Part shown: positions 25,973-34,341 of the stretch, piece after piece
Layout: each line of letters starts with the position of its first letter
Position numbering within the stretch: the stretch's first letter is position 1
Assembly (NCBI GenBank): GCA_963772975.1
Contig: CAVYZH010000010.1
Span: 372,001-436,000 of the forward strand
Direction of reading: 5' to 3'
Source: AC-32 sp963772975
GTDB lineage: Bacteria > Actinomycetota > Thermoleophilia > Gaiellales > Gaiellaceae
Length of the DNA stretch: 64,000 nucleotides
Notes under the pieces: model-generated
Database searches by the model: none
What the model was told of the DNA's origin: nothing
Seen by the model: only the letters and a program-made list of their open reading frames with translations
Position numbers and translations under genes: made by a program

Positions 25973-26716
25973 ATGGAGGTCACGAGGGTCGACTTCATCG
26001 CGCTGCCCGTTGAGGATCTGGGGCGGGCCGAAGCGTTCTACGGCGAGACGCTCGGCCTCGCGCGCAACCCGCACAGCTCCGGCGACCGCTGGGTCGAGTA
26101 CGAGACCGGCAACCTCACGCTGGCGCTCTCGACGTTCGGCGGCGGCCTCGCGCTCGGCGTGCAGGACGTCGGCGAGGCCAGGAGCGAGCTCGAGGACCAG
26201 GGCACGGATTTCGCCATGGACACGTTCGACACCGGGGTGTGCCACGGTGCGCCGTTTGCCGATCCCGACGGCAACCGACTCCAATTCCACCACCGCTATG
26301 TGCCCCTCGAGCCGTTTGACGTCCCCGACCAGGAAGTCCTGCGCACCGACTTCATCGGCGTGAACGTCAGGGACCGCGGCCGAGCGTCAGACTTCTATGG
26401 CGAGACGGTCGGCCTCAAGCGTAACCCGCTAGCGAGTGACGACTGGCCCGAGTTCGAGGCGGAGAACGTGGGGCTCGTGCTCAGCACGCCCGAGCAGAAG
26501 GGTGGAGGCGGCTACCAGCCCGAGTACGGCGTCGCGTTCCGCGTGGCCGACGTGTCACAGGCGATGCAGCGGCTCTCGGCCGGCGGTGTCGAGTTCGAGT
26601 TCCCGGAGCCATACGACTCCGGGGTGTGCCACATGGCGTTCTTCAAGGATCCCGACGGGAACGGGCTGATGCTCCACCACCGCTACGCGCCCTACCGTGA
26701 CGGGAGCCAGCCTTGA
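25973..26716 (+). CDS. Tandem VOC (glyoxalase/bleomycin-resistance fold) protein
   Basis: 247 aa with two vicinal-oxygen-chelate domains, residues about 1-115 and 120-245. Each begins V-x-FI-x(2)-V/N-x-DxxRAxxFYGETVGL and ends with a metal-type pattern CH.A(P)F.DPDGN.L..HHRY. This fold covers glyoxalases, dioxygenases and resistance proteins; the substrate cannot be told. Start is the ATG directly after TTG at 25970, 16 bases after sufB. It sits between sufB and sufD and its TGA overlaps the next VOC gene's TTG, so it is made together with the scaffold. Confidence 0.8.
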   Translation: MEVTRVDFIALPVEDLGRAEAFYGETLGLARNPHSSGDRWVEYETGNLTLALSTFGGGLALGVQDVGEARSELEDQGTDFAMDTFDTGVCHGAPFADPDGNRLQFHHRYVPLEPFDVPDQEVLRTDFIGVNVRDRGRASDFYGETVGLKRNPLASDDWPEFEAENVGLVLSTPEQKGGGGYQPEYGVAFRVADVSQAMQRLSAGGVEFEFPEPYDSGVCHMAFFKDPDGNGLMLHHRYAPYRDGSQP

Positions 26717-27066
26717 TCGAGGTTGAGCGCGTGGACTTCATCAACGTGCCCACCCGGGACGCGAAGCGGGCGTTCGACTGGTACCACGAAGTGCTCGGCC
26801 TCCCGCAAGACTCGAACAACGCCGAGGAGCTGCGGGCCGGACAGGTGACGGTCACGTTCTGGGAGCCCGAGCGGGAAGGGATGGAATTCAAGCCGGACGT
26901 CGGCGGGTTCGCCGTCCGCGTCCCGGACGTCGCGGCGGCGAAGGCGGAGCTCGAAGCCAAGGGGGTCGACTGCGTCGGCTCGGGCGACACCGGAGTGTGC
27001 AACATGGCGGTCGTCCTCGACCCCGACGGAAACGCCGTCATCCTGCACCGGAGGTACGCGCCATGA
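26713..27066 (+). CDS. Single-domain VOC protein
   Basis: 117 aa, one VOC domain closely similar to each half of the preceding gene: VDFINVPTRDAKRAFDWYHEVLGL at the start and GVCNMAVVLDPDGNAVILHRRYAP at the end. It likely arose by duplication. It starts with TTG (TTGA overlap with the upstream stop) and its own TGA overlaps the sufD ATG, so VOC-VOC-sufD is one coupled block. A role in protecting or supplying iron-sulfur assembly is only a guess. Confidence 0.78.
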   Translation: MIEVERVDFINVPTRDAKRAFDWYHEVLGLPQDSNNAEELRAGQVTVTFWEPEREGMEFKPDVGGFAVRVPDVAAAKAELEAKGVDCVGSGDTGVCNMAVVLDPDGNAVILHRRYAP

Positions 27067-28235
27067 GCAGATCCGAGGCCCGCGCGGCCTACGAGGCCTT
27101 GCCGGTTCCCGACACGACCGAGGAGCACTGGCGCTTCACCGACTTGCGCGGCTTCGACCCGGACGCGTTCGAGGGCTCCGGCGCGGCACCGAGCTCGGCA
27201 GCTGCCTCGATGCTCGCGCTGGACGTGGCCGCCGAGGCGGTGGTCACGGAGACGGGCATCGAGATCACTCGCGCGCCGGCCGAGATCCGCTTCGAGCCGC
27301 TGGACGAGTCGCACGAGCGGCTCGGGCAGCTGGTCGGCTGGCAGGAGGACAAGTTCGCGGCCCACAACGCCGCCGCGTGGCAGCACGGCCTGCTCGTGCA
27401 CGTGCCCGGCGGCCTCGAGCTCGAGCGGCCGCTGTTCATCCGCGTCGTGAACGAGATCGAGGGCGGCTCGCTCTTCTGGCGGTTGCTGGTGATCGCGGAG
27501 GAGGGCTCGCGCTTCTCGCTCGTCGAGGAGCACTCGTCGGCCTCCCCGGATCTCCACGGCTACTTCAACGGCGTGACCGAGCTCTATGTAGAGGAGGCCG
27601 CGAAGCTCGAGTACGTCTCGCTGCAGAACCTCTCACGCGAGACGTGGCACTTCGCGTCGCACCACGCGCGCGTCGAGCGCGACGCCGAGCTCGACTGGGT
27701 CGCCGGCGGTTTCGGCTCCAAGCGAGGCAAGGTGCGGATCCAGAACGACCTCGCCGGCCCGGGCGCCACCTCGCGCGTGACCGGCGCCTACTTCGCCGAC
27801 GGCGAGCAGCACCTCGACTACGACACCTTCCAGGAGCACATGGCGCCCGACACCGAGTCGGACTTCGCCTTCAAGGGCGCCCTCCGCGACCACTCCACTG
27901 CGGTCTGGCGCGGGATGATCCGGGTCGAGAAGGACGCGCAGAAGACGAACGCGTACCAGGAGTGCCGCAACCTGATGCTCTCGCCGACGACGCACGCTGT
28001 CCCGATCCCGGGTCTCGAGATCCTGGCCAACGACGTTCGTTGCACGCACGGCGCGACGGTTGGACGGGTCGACCGTGAGCAGATCTTCTACCTGATGGCG
28101 CGCGGACTGCCGCGCGCGGAGGCCGAGCGCCTGGTCGTGCGCGGCTTCTTCCAGGACGTCCTGGACCGGATCGAGCTCGAACCGGTTCGAGAAGCGGTCT
28201 CGAGCGCCCTCGAGCAGCGCATCCCGCAGGCCTGA
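27063..28235 (+). CDS. sufD: Fe-S cluster assembly protein SufD
   Basis: 390 aa partner of SufB in the SufBC2D scaffold. It is shorter than SufB, with N-terminal EEHWRFTDLRGFDP, the beta-helix body (YVSLQNLSRETWHFASHHARVERD), and the conserved C-terminal LEILANDVRCTHGATVGRVD containing the His/Cys pair at the SufB interface. ATG is chosen from the ATGA overlap and the family N-terminus. The suf gene run stops here; sufS and sufU resume 6.1 kb downstream on the same strand. Confidence 0.95.
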   Translation: MSRSEARAAYEALPVPDTTEEHWRFTDLRGFDPDAFEGSGAAPSSAAASMLALDVAAEAVVTETGIEITRAPAEIRFEPLDESHERLGQLVGWQEDKFAAHNAAAWQHGLLVHVPGGLELERPLFIRVVNEIEGGSLFWRLLVIAEEGSRFSLVEEHSSASPDLHGYFNGVTELYVEEAAKLEYVSLQNLSRETWHFASHHARVERDAELDWVAGGFGSKRGKVRIQNDLAGPGATSRVTGAYFADGEQHLDYDTFQEHMAPDTESDFAFKGALRDHSTAVWRGMIRVEKDAQKTNAYQECRNLMLSPTTHAVPIPGLEILANDVRCTHGATVGRVDREQIFYLMARGLPRAEAERLVVRGFFQDVLDRIELEPVREAVSSALEQRIPQA

Positions 28236-28245
28236 CCGACGCGGA

Positions 28246-29637
28246 CTAGGCCTGCTCGAGCTTGGCGGGGAGCAACACCGCCGCTCCGAGCCCGATCAGG
28301 CCGAACACGACGAGCGCGACCATCGCCCACGCGTACCCGCGGTTTCCGGTGGCGAGCTCGGAGACCAGGATCGTGCCGGCGATCGCGGTGCCGAACGAGG
28401 AGCCGAGATTGGAGACGCTGCGTGACAGGCCCGAGATCTCGCCCTGCAGGGCTTCGGGGAAGCTCGACTGGACGACGTTGACGGAGGGTGTGAGCATCGT
28501 GCCCAGGCCCAGCCCGACCAGCGCCAGCCCGGGTAGGAACGCAAGCACGTTGTCCGTCGCCCTCACGAGGCCGAGGAGCAGCACGATCCCGGCCAGAGTG
28601 ACCACGAAGCCGGCGACGATCAACGTCCGCTGCGAATAGCGCTTGGCGAGGCGCTCGGCGGCGAGGGACGAGAAGAGGATGCCGAGCGTCGCCGCCGTGA
28701 AGACGAGCCCGGTCCCGATCGCGCTGTACCCACGAACCTCCTGCAGATAGACGGACACGACGAACGACGTCCCCATTAGCACCAGCCACTGGATGTTCTG
28801 GGTGACGAGGGCGAGGTTGCAGGTCCGGTTCCGGAACAGCCCGGTCGAGAGGAGCGCCTCCTTGCCTGACCGTTCGCGCGCACGGATGTAGAGGTAGAAC
28901 ACGAGCAGGAAGGCGACTCCGATCACGAGGAAGACCGCCAGCAGCGTGTTGTTGCTGCCGGCCTGGAGGATTCCGAACACGATGCAGAACATCCCGACGC
29001 CCAACAGAACTGCCCCGACCGCGTCGAACGGTCGAGTCGGATCGGGCGGGAGCGGATCGACCAGGCGGCGGCTCAAGAGCACGATCGTCCCGACCACCAG
29101 GGCCTGGAAGACGAACGCCGCGCGCCAGCTGATTCCCGTCGTGATCACGCCTCCGATGAGCGGTCCTGCCGCAGCGCCGATCCCGCCCAGACCGCTGATC
29201 ACCCCGAAAGCCCAGGCCCGCCTCGTCATGTCGCTGAACCACAAAGTCGCGAGGATGTAGACCGGTGGGATCAAGAACGCCGTCCCGACGCCCTCGAACA
29301 CCGAATTGCCGAGGATCAGGACGCCGAGATTCGGAGAGACGGCGCTGACGAGGGCGCCGATCCCGTAGAGCGTGAGTCCCCCAATGAAGCAGCGCTTGCG
29401 GCCCCAGCGATCGGTCAGCTTGCTGCAGGGGATCATCAGGATCGCCATGATCAGCAGGAAGAGGGTGATCGCGGTCTGGACGCCCTTGACGGTCGTGTCG
29501 AGGTCGTCGCTGATGTCGGCGATCATCACGTTCATGTTCGAGCCCGCGAAGCTGCAAATGAACTGCGCGAGCGCGAGGGGAAGGATCAGCCTGCGCGCAG
29601 AAGCGAGTGGGCGCTCGACAGCCACGGCCGAGCTCAA
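28246..29637 (-). CDS. MFS transporter, DHA2-like (about 14 helices)
   Basis: 463 aa polytopic membrane protein. Motif A DRWGRKRCFIGG between helices 2 and 3 and a motif-C-like GPLIGGVITTGISWRAAF fit the drug:H+ antiporter-2 (EmrB/QacA) class; 14 hydrophobic segments can be counted. TTG start overlaps the stop of the debranching-enzyme gene as TTGA; a GTG four codons later is possible. Substrate unknown. Co-transcription with SCP2 and a glucosidase-like gene hints at lipid or saccharide export, which is inference. Confidence 0.85.
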   Translation of the reverse strand: MSSAVAVERPLASARRLILPLALAQFICSFAGSNMNVMIADISDDLDTTVKGVQTAITLFLLIMAILMIPCSKLTDRWGRKRCFIGGLTLYGIGALVSAVSPNLGVLILGNSVFEGVGTAFLIPPVYILATLWFSDMTRRAWAFGVISGLGGIGAAAGPLIGGVITTGISWRAAFVFQALVVGTIVLLSRRLVDPLPPDPTRPFDAVGAVLLGVGMFCIVFGILQAGSNNTLLAVFLVIGVAFLLVFYLYIRARERSGKEALLSTGLFRNRTCNLALVTQNIQWLVLMGTSFVVSVYLQEVRGYSAIGTGLVFTAATLGILFSSLAAERLAKRYSQRTLIVAGFVVTLAGIVLLLGLVRATDNVLAFLPGLALVGLGLGTMLTPSVNVVQSSFPEALQGEISGLSRSVSNLGSSFGTAIAGTILVSELATGNRGYAWAMVALVVFGLIGLGAAVLLPAKLEQA

Positions 29638-31687
29638 GCTCGTCGCCCTTTGCCCTCCACGTTGACCCGTCCTCGTCCGAAGGCGTCGATCCGGCCCCAC
29701 CGTCCGGGAATGTCGAGCAGCTCGAGGTGGCCGATGGCCCTGGGGAGCGCGGCGTCGACCACGAGGTGCTCTCCCTGCGGCTCGAGGCCCAGCATCGTCC
29801 GCAACAGCAAGAGCGGCGCGCCGGTGGACCAGGCTTGCGGGCTGCACGCCGTCGGGTACTCGCACCGGATACCGCGTCTCGGAGCGCTCGTAGCCGCCGA
29901 ACGCCTCCGGCAGGCGCCCCTCGAAGAACTCGGCAGCGTCCAGGATGCCCGCCGCGATCACCGCCGCTTCGTCCTTGAACCCGTACCGCCGCAGGCCCCA
30001 GGCGATGAAGGAGTTGTCGAAGGGCCAGACCGTGCCGACGTGGTAGCCGATCGGGTTGTAGCGGCCTTCTCCCTCGGCCAGGGTGCGGACGCCCCAGCCG
30101 GAGAAGAGCCGCGAGCCCGAGCAAGTGCCCGGCGACGGCCTTTGCCTTGGACTTGTCGACGATGCCGCTCCAGAGGAGATGGCCGTTGTTCGAGGTGAGC
30201 GCGTCCACTTGCTCGCCCTCGGGGTCGAGCGCGAGGGCGAAGTACTCGCCGTCCTCGACCCAGAAGTCCCGGTTGAAGCGGCGCTTGAGGTCGGCCGCTT
30301 CCTGCTCGAGCCTCTCGGCCAGGGCCGTGTCCTTCCAGACGAGCCGTGCGAGGCGGGCGCCCCGGAGCTTGGCGTCGTACGCGTAGCCCTGCAGCTCGCA
30401 GGTGGCACGCGGGAACCCGGGAATCCGGCCGTCGCGGAACGAGATCGAATCCCAGGAGTCCTTCCAGCACTGGTTTTCGAGCCCCGTCTTCTTGTTGCGG
30501 CGCTCGTACGAGAGATACCCGTTGCCCTGCAGATCCGCGTACTCGTCGATCCAGTTAAGCGCGGCGCGTGACTCGACCTCGAGCTCGCGCACGAGCGCTC
30601 GGTCCCCGGTCCAGCGCTCGTACTCGTCGAGCAGGATCACGAACAGCGGAGTCGCGTCCGCGGAGCCGTAATAGGGGGAGTGCGGGCGCTCCTCGAAGGC
30701 CGTCAGCTCCCCGTAGCGCATCTCGTGCAGGATCCGGCCCGGATCCTCGTCGCGGAAGTCGTTCACGGAGAGGCCCTGCCAGTCGCCGAGGGCGCGGAGC
30801 GTCGTCGCGGCCAGCTCGGAGGTGAACGGCAGCGCCTGCAGGCTCGTGAGGATGCTGTCCCGCCCAAACATGGTCATGAACCAGGGGAGTCCCGCCGCCG
30901 GGAGGCTGCGCCCGCCCGCGACCTGCGGCGAGAAGCGAAGGGCTGCAAGATCGACGAGGCTGCGGCGGTAGGTCGCTTTCAGCGGCTCCTGGTCGCTCTC
31001 GAGGCGAGGTGCCTGATCGATCCAGCGCGCCAGGTTCTGCCGCATTCGCCGCCGGGATCTCGCCGGATCCTCGATGCGCCTCATCTCCTCGAACCCGAGA
31101 GCCTCGGTGGCGACGTCGAGCTCAGTGCTCCACTTGCCGTGCGGCCCGATCCGGATCTTGAAGCCGAGGCCGTTCCTGTCGACTCGCGCCGGTTGGGATG
31201 ACGAGATCACCGTCGAGCGGCCGAAGGTTCCGCGGACATAGGCGAGCACGAGCTTGCCGCCCTTGGCGCGCGCGGAATAGGCGCCCTTCTTCTTCAGCGC
31301 ATCCTTGACCTCGAACAGGTCGGCGAAGTCGCAGCCCGCATCGAGCCGGATGCGCAGATCCACGGGCTCGTCGGCATGGTTGAGGATCGTCAGCTCCTCG
31401 TGGAAGCCGTTGCCGACCGCGCGGCGCCGGATCACCGACAGCTTCGCGTCGACGTAGACGGTCCCGGTGCCGGGCACGAGAAAGAAGCGCGACTCGAAGT
31501 ACTCGAGGTCATCGACCGACAGAGGGTTCATCCGCTCGCCGTTGATCGTCAGAACCCACTTCGACAGGAAGCGCGTGTCGTACGAGAAGAGGCCGGTCGG
31601 ATCGGTGAGCGACGCCTCGATGTCTCCGCGCGTGTCGCTGACCACGAACGTGTTGCCGTCGAGGATCTTGACGCTGCCGCCGCTCAC
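29634..31687 (-). pseudogene. Glycogen-debranching/amylo-alpha-1,6-glucosidase-like enzyme, two frameshifts
   Basis: The N-terminal glycogen-debranching domain (GDE_N_bis type; SGGSVKILDGNTFVVSD) is followed by an (alpha/alpha)6 barrel of GH family 63/15-like type with PWFMTMFGRDSI, GYLSYERRNK, NQCWKDSWDS and later GWGVRTLA, GTVWPFDNSFIAWG. The frame breaks twice: one extra base in the CCC run at 30116-30118 and another near 29864-29872; correcting both gives 683 aa ending VEGKGRRA. All motifs persist across the breaks, so error is likelier than decay. It starts at an ATGA overlap with the SCP2 gene. Confidence 0.82.
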
Positions 31688-32073
31688 TGCTTCTTCCTTG
31701 CGGTTTGCGCGCGCCGCCGCCGCGGCGGTTTCAGGAAGAGCCGCCGCAGGAGCACGATCAGTCTCTCATCCCCGCCGATGCCGACCTCGCCGCGCAGCAC
31801 GGCCGCCATCAGGTTCAGCTTGCCGGCGACCGCCCGTTCGAAGCTCGACCGCTCGAGGCGCAGGATGCAGTCGGCGGGGGCGTTTCTACGGGAGACGCGG
31901 AGGTCGCCTTTGTCGATGGTCACCAGCCAGCGCTCGGTTCGCCTGCCGTCGGCGACGTCGAAGCGAGCGCTGCCCCTCGCTTTCTCGAGCAGCGGCTCGT
32001 GCCCTCGGCGGCCAAGCTCGGCAAAGAACTCCGCGATCGAGTCGGACGTCGGCCTCTGCGTCGTCTCAGCCAC
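31684..32073 (-). CDS. SCP2 sterol-carrier-like domain protein
   Basis: 129 aa. Residues about 10-110 fit a sterol-carrier-protein-2 fold (FELGRRGHEPLLEK, GRRTERWLVTIDKGDLRVS, DCILRLERSSFERAVAGKLNLMAAVLRGEV), a lipid-binding module; the tail is very basic (KPPRRRRAQTARKKQ). GTG start with TAGGTT 6 bases before it indicates a leaderless mRNA and marks the operon start: SCP2, debranching-like enzyme, MFS transporter. Ligand unknown. Confidence 0.78.
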   Translation of the reverse strand: MAETTQRPTSDSIAEFFAELGRRGHEPLLEKARGSARFDVADGRRTERWLVTIDKGDLRVSRRNAPADCILRLERSSFERAVAGKLNLMAAVLRGEVGIGGDERLIVLLRRLFLKPPRRRRAQTARKKQ

Positions 32074-32079
32074 GCGGCC

Positions 32080-32085
32080 AACCTA
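32080..32085 (-). promoter_or_regulatory. Putative -10 box (TAGGTT) of the SCP2 operon
   Basis: TAGGTT on the minus strand ends 6 bases before the SCP2 GTG. Confidence 0.42.
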
Positions 32086-32135
32086 GTCACGGCCGAGGGA
32101 AACGGCGTCGTCCGGACGGGGTGAGAGGCGTCACC

Positions 32136-32141
32136 TAGGAT
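32136..32141 (+). promoter_or_regulatory. Putative -10 box (TAGGAT) of the small basic protein gene
   Basis: TAGGAT ends 9 bases before the ATG at 32151. Confidence 0.38.
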
Positions 32142-32150
32142 GCCGTCGGG

Positions 32151-32324
32151 ATGAAGGCGCTCGACCGCGTGAGGGAACGCCGCCGCCGGAAGGCGCACCA
32201 GCGCTTCCTCGACGAGCGGGCGCGGCAGAAGGAGCTGTCGGGCCAGGACGCCGAAGAGGCCGTCCGCACGGCCGCGCAGGGCTCTGGCGCCGCCCAGCAG
32301 GGCATGTACGGCCACGGGACCTAG
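32151..32324 (+). CDS. Small basic hypothetical protein (57 aa)
   Basis: 57 codons, N-terminal half strongly basic and helical (RVRERRRRKAHQRFL), then an acidic/Gln/Gly tail ending GMYGHGT. No family recognised; it could bind nucleic acid or the ribosome. Support comes from a -10-like box at leaderless distance, strong GC at third positions and a stop that overlaps the convergent methyltransferase stop by 3 bases (CTAG), leaving no spare sequence. Confidence 0.6.
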   Translation: MKALDRVRERRRRKAHQRFLDERARQKELSGQDAEEAVRTAAQGSGAAQQGMYGHGT

Positions 32325-32950
32325 CGTTCCGCGGCGACGCTGATCGTGATCCGGGACTCGACGACCCGGGCCTCGACGTTCGGCGGGAACAGGTCGAGCA
32401 ACCCGCGCTTGCTCAGCAAGTCGACTCGCTTCCAGCTGTCCCGGCGGAGCGCCGCGAACGTACGGTCGGCTGCCGGGCGCGGGAGCCAATGAACGAACGG
32501 AACTAGCGTGTGCGTCTCGACCGGGAACCAGCGGTTCGGCGTCGAGAGGAACACGCGCGGCGCCACCCGGCAGAGCTCGGCGACGAACCGCCGCTGCTGA
32601 TCCCGCCCGCCGACGTGCTCGACGACGGCGTTCGAGAAGGCGAGATCGAAGCTGTCGCCTTCGAAGGGCAGGTCTGTCCCGCTGGCGGTGACGCAGCGCA
32701 CCATCGGGAACTCCCGGGCGAAGTTCGGCAGCGGCACATCGCTGACGGCGGTGATCCGCTCCGGCCAGGGGTAAAGCGCCTCGAAGAAGTTGTGGCTCGA
32801 CGCCACCCCGGGCTCGGTGCCGAAGCCGGTGTCGCCGACGCCGACGTCGACGACTCGCGTCTCGGGATCCGGCCGCATCGTCTCCAGGAAGAGCGCCAGC
32901 TTGCGTTGCCGGTTCCAGAGCGACGCCCGCGCCGCCAGGCCGCTGAGCAC
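32321..32950 (-). CDS. Class I SAM-dependent methyltransferase
   Basis: 209 aa. Methyltransf_11-like layout: motif I VVDVGVGDTGFG, then PLPNFAREFPMVRCVTASGTDLPFEGDSFD and the post-II/III segment FSNAVVEHVGG followed by RVFLSTPNRWFPVETHT. The last segment is common in small-molecule and lipid methyltransferases; substrate unknown. GTG start shares a base with the upstream stop (TAGTG), so it is coupled to the cytochrome gene. Confidence 0.82.
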   Translation of the reverse strand: MLSGLAARASLWNRQRKLALFLETMRPDPETRVVDVGVGDTGFGTEPGVASSHNFFEALYPWPERITAVSDVPLPNFAREFPMVRCVTASGTDLPFEGDSFDLAFSNAVVEHVGGRDQQRRFVAELCRVAPRVFLSTPNRWFPVETHTLVPFVHWLPRPAADRTFAALRRDSWKRVDLLSKRGLLDLFPPNVEARVVESRITISVAAER

Positions 32951-34314
32951 TACGTGATCGCGGCGCCGCGGTAGCAGTCGGCGCGGTAGCGGCTCGGCGT
33001 CGCCCGGTTGCACGCCGCGCGCCGCTCGGCGCCGTAACGGTGCATCGCGCCGAGGATCGTCCCGATGCCCTCCCAGCAGCGCGGGGCGAACCGCGCCGGC
33101 GCTGCCGCGCAGAACCGGGAGGCCCCGGGACCGCCCGCGTAGTTGTTGCCGTAGTCCCTCGCCGCGCCGTACATGCAGTCACCTGCGTCGGGACCAGCCT
33201 GGAGGCAGAGCGCGACCGTCTTCGCCGAGTCGTACTCCGAGGAGCCCGAGGCGTCACGCCCGTACGACTCGAAGCACGTCTTCACCCAGCCCGGCTCGCT
33301 GCGCCGGCACCAGGCCGCGGTCTTGCGCCAGTTGTAGCCGTCGAGCGTGTTGATCCTCGAGGTGACCATCAGGTAGCAGTACACCTTGTCCCGCTCGACG
33401 ACCGCGTTGCACGGGTAGATCGGGTCCTTGGGCTTCAGGTAGCGCGACGTGACCATGGTCGTGTCGAGGTTCTGCATGAAGACGCCGCCGGTGCAGGAGA
33501 CCCGGTCGAAGTCGGTCAGCAGCTGGTGGCAGGTGCGCAGCGACCAGGGCAGGTCGTCGCCGCTGTAGATCATCAGCCCGTGTCCGAGCCCATGGACGCA
33601 CTGGTAGAGCAGGAACTCCTCGGTGTTCACCGCCGGGGCGCTGCAGAGCCGCCGCGACTTCTTGACGACGACGTTCCGCGGCAGCCCGGCGAGCGCGACC
33701 TGCAGGACGCCGTGGTAGTAGCCGGAGTTGCAGGTCATCGCGCCGTGCGAGAGCGCCTGGCCCGGGTCGTGCTTGTAGTAGACGAGGCCCGCGCGCCCGA
33801 TCCAGTGCGAGATCTGATGGCAGTCGGCGTGGACGGCCGGCAGCTGGGAGTCGTCCGTCGCCAGCAGCGCGAGCGCCTTCTCGGGTCCCTCCCGGTAGGT
33901 CAGGTTGCCGAACGCCTGCCTGAAGCAAAACGGCTTGCCGCTCTCCTTGCACTCGGCGAGCGTCGTCTTGTCGGGTTTGAAGGCGAAGCCCGTCCCCGAG
34001 CTGCGCGCGGCGGTCGAGACGAAGGACGCCACCTGCTCGATCTGCGTCGTCGAAAGCTTGATGCGGAACGAGGGCATGCCGTTGCCGCCGTTTCGCACCT
34101 GCCGCTCGACGGTCGACTGGTCCGGCTTCAGCTCGTCGAGGTTCGGCCCGACCTGCCCGTTCGAGCCGGCCGCCTCGAGCGTGTGGCAGCCGCCGCAGCC
34201 GGCGCTGGCGAAGACCTTCGCGCCAGGTGCGCTCGAGCTGCTGCCCGAACTGCCGCAGCCCGCCAGGAGCGGGAGAATTGCGAAGAGGAGGGCTGCTGGC
34301 GCGCTGAGCTTCAT
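32950..34314 (-). CDS. Lipoprotein: cytochrome c fused to an 18-Cys unknown domain
   Basis: 454 aa. Signal peptide with lipobox LLAGC (lipidated Cys20), a Ser-rich linker, then a class-I cytochrome c with CGGCH (40-44) and probable axial Met80. Residues about 115-454 form a domain I do not recognise with 18 cysteines (122 to 447), an even count compatible with nine disulfides, and repeated Cys/His motifs: H162-x2-CHQISH (to 170), TCNSGYYHG (194-202), QCVHGLGHG (238-246) and TCHQLL (261-266). The domain may bind metal or act in extracytoplasmic redox chemistry. It is divergent from sufS across only 27 bases. Confidence 0.8.
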   Translation of the reverse strand: MKLSAPAALLFAILPLLAGCGSSGSSSSAPGAKVFASAGCGGCHTLEAAGSNGQVGPNLDELKPDQSTVERQVRNGGNGMPSFRIKLSTTQIEQVASFVSTAARSSGTGFAFKPDKTTLAECKESGKPFCFRQAFGNLTYREGPEKALALLATDDSQLPAVHADCHQISHWIGRAGLVYYKHDPGQALSHGAMTCNSGYYHGVLQVALAGLPRNVVVKKSRRLCSAPAVNTEEFLLYQCVHGLGHGLMIYSGDDLPWSLRTCHQLLTDFDRVSCTGGVFMQNLDTTMVTSRYLKPKDPIYPCNAVVERDKVYCYLMVTSRINTLDGYNWRKTAAWCRRSEPGWVKTCFESYGRDASGSSEYDSAKTVALCLQAGPDAGDCMYGAARDYGNNYAGGPGASRFCAAAPARFAPRCWEGIGTILGAMHRYGAERRAACNRATPSRYRADCYRGAAIT

Positions 34315-34329
34315 GACCCGGTGCCTCGG

Positions 34330-34337
34330 TACGATAG
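34330..34337. promoter_or_regulatory. Overlapping divergent -10 boxes (TACGAT / TATCGT)
   Basis: Plus-strand TACGAT (34330-34335) ends 6 bases before the sufS GTG; on the minus strand TATCGT (34332-34337) precedes the cytochrome gene by 17 bases. The two hexamers share four base pairs, so only one polymerase could use the site at a time. Confidence 0.42.
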
Positions 34338-34341
34338 CCCT

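Noticed and set aside
28088..31687. 1199-codon minus-strand open frame
   Set aside because: Correct frame only for the first part of the debranching-like enzyme; after the frameshift near 30117 it reads low-complexity Arg/Gly/Pro text over the MFS gene.
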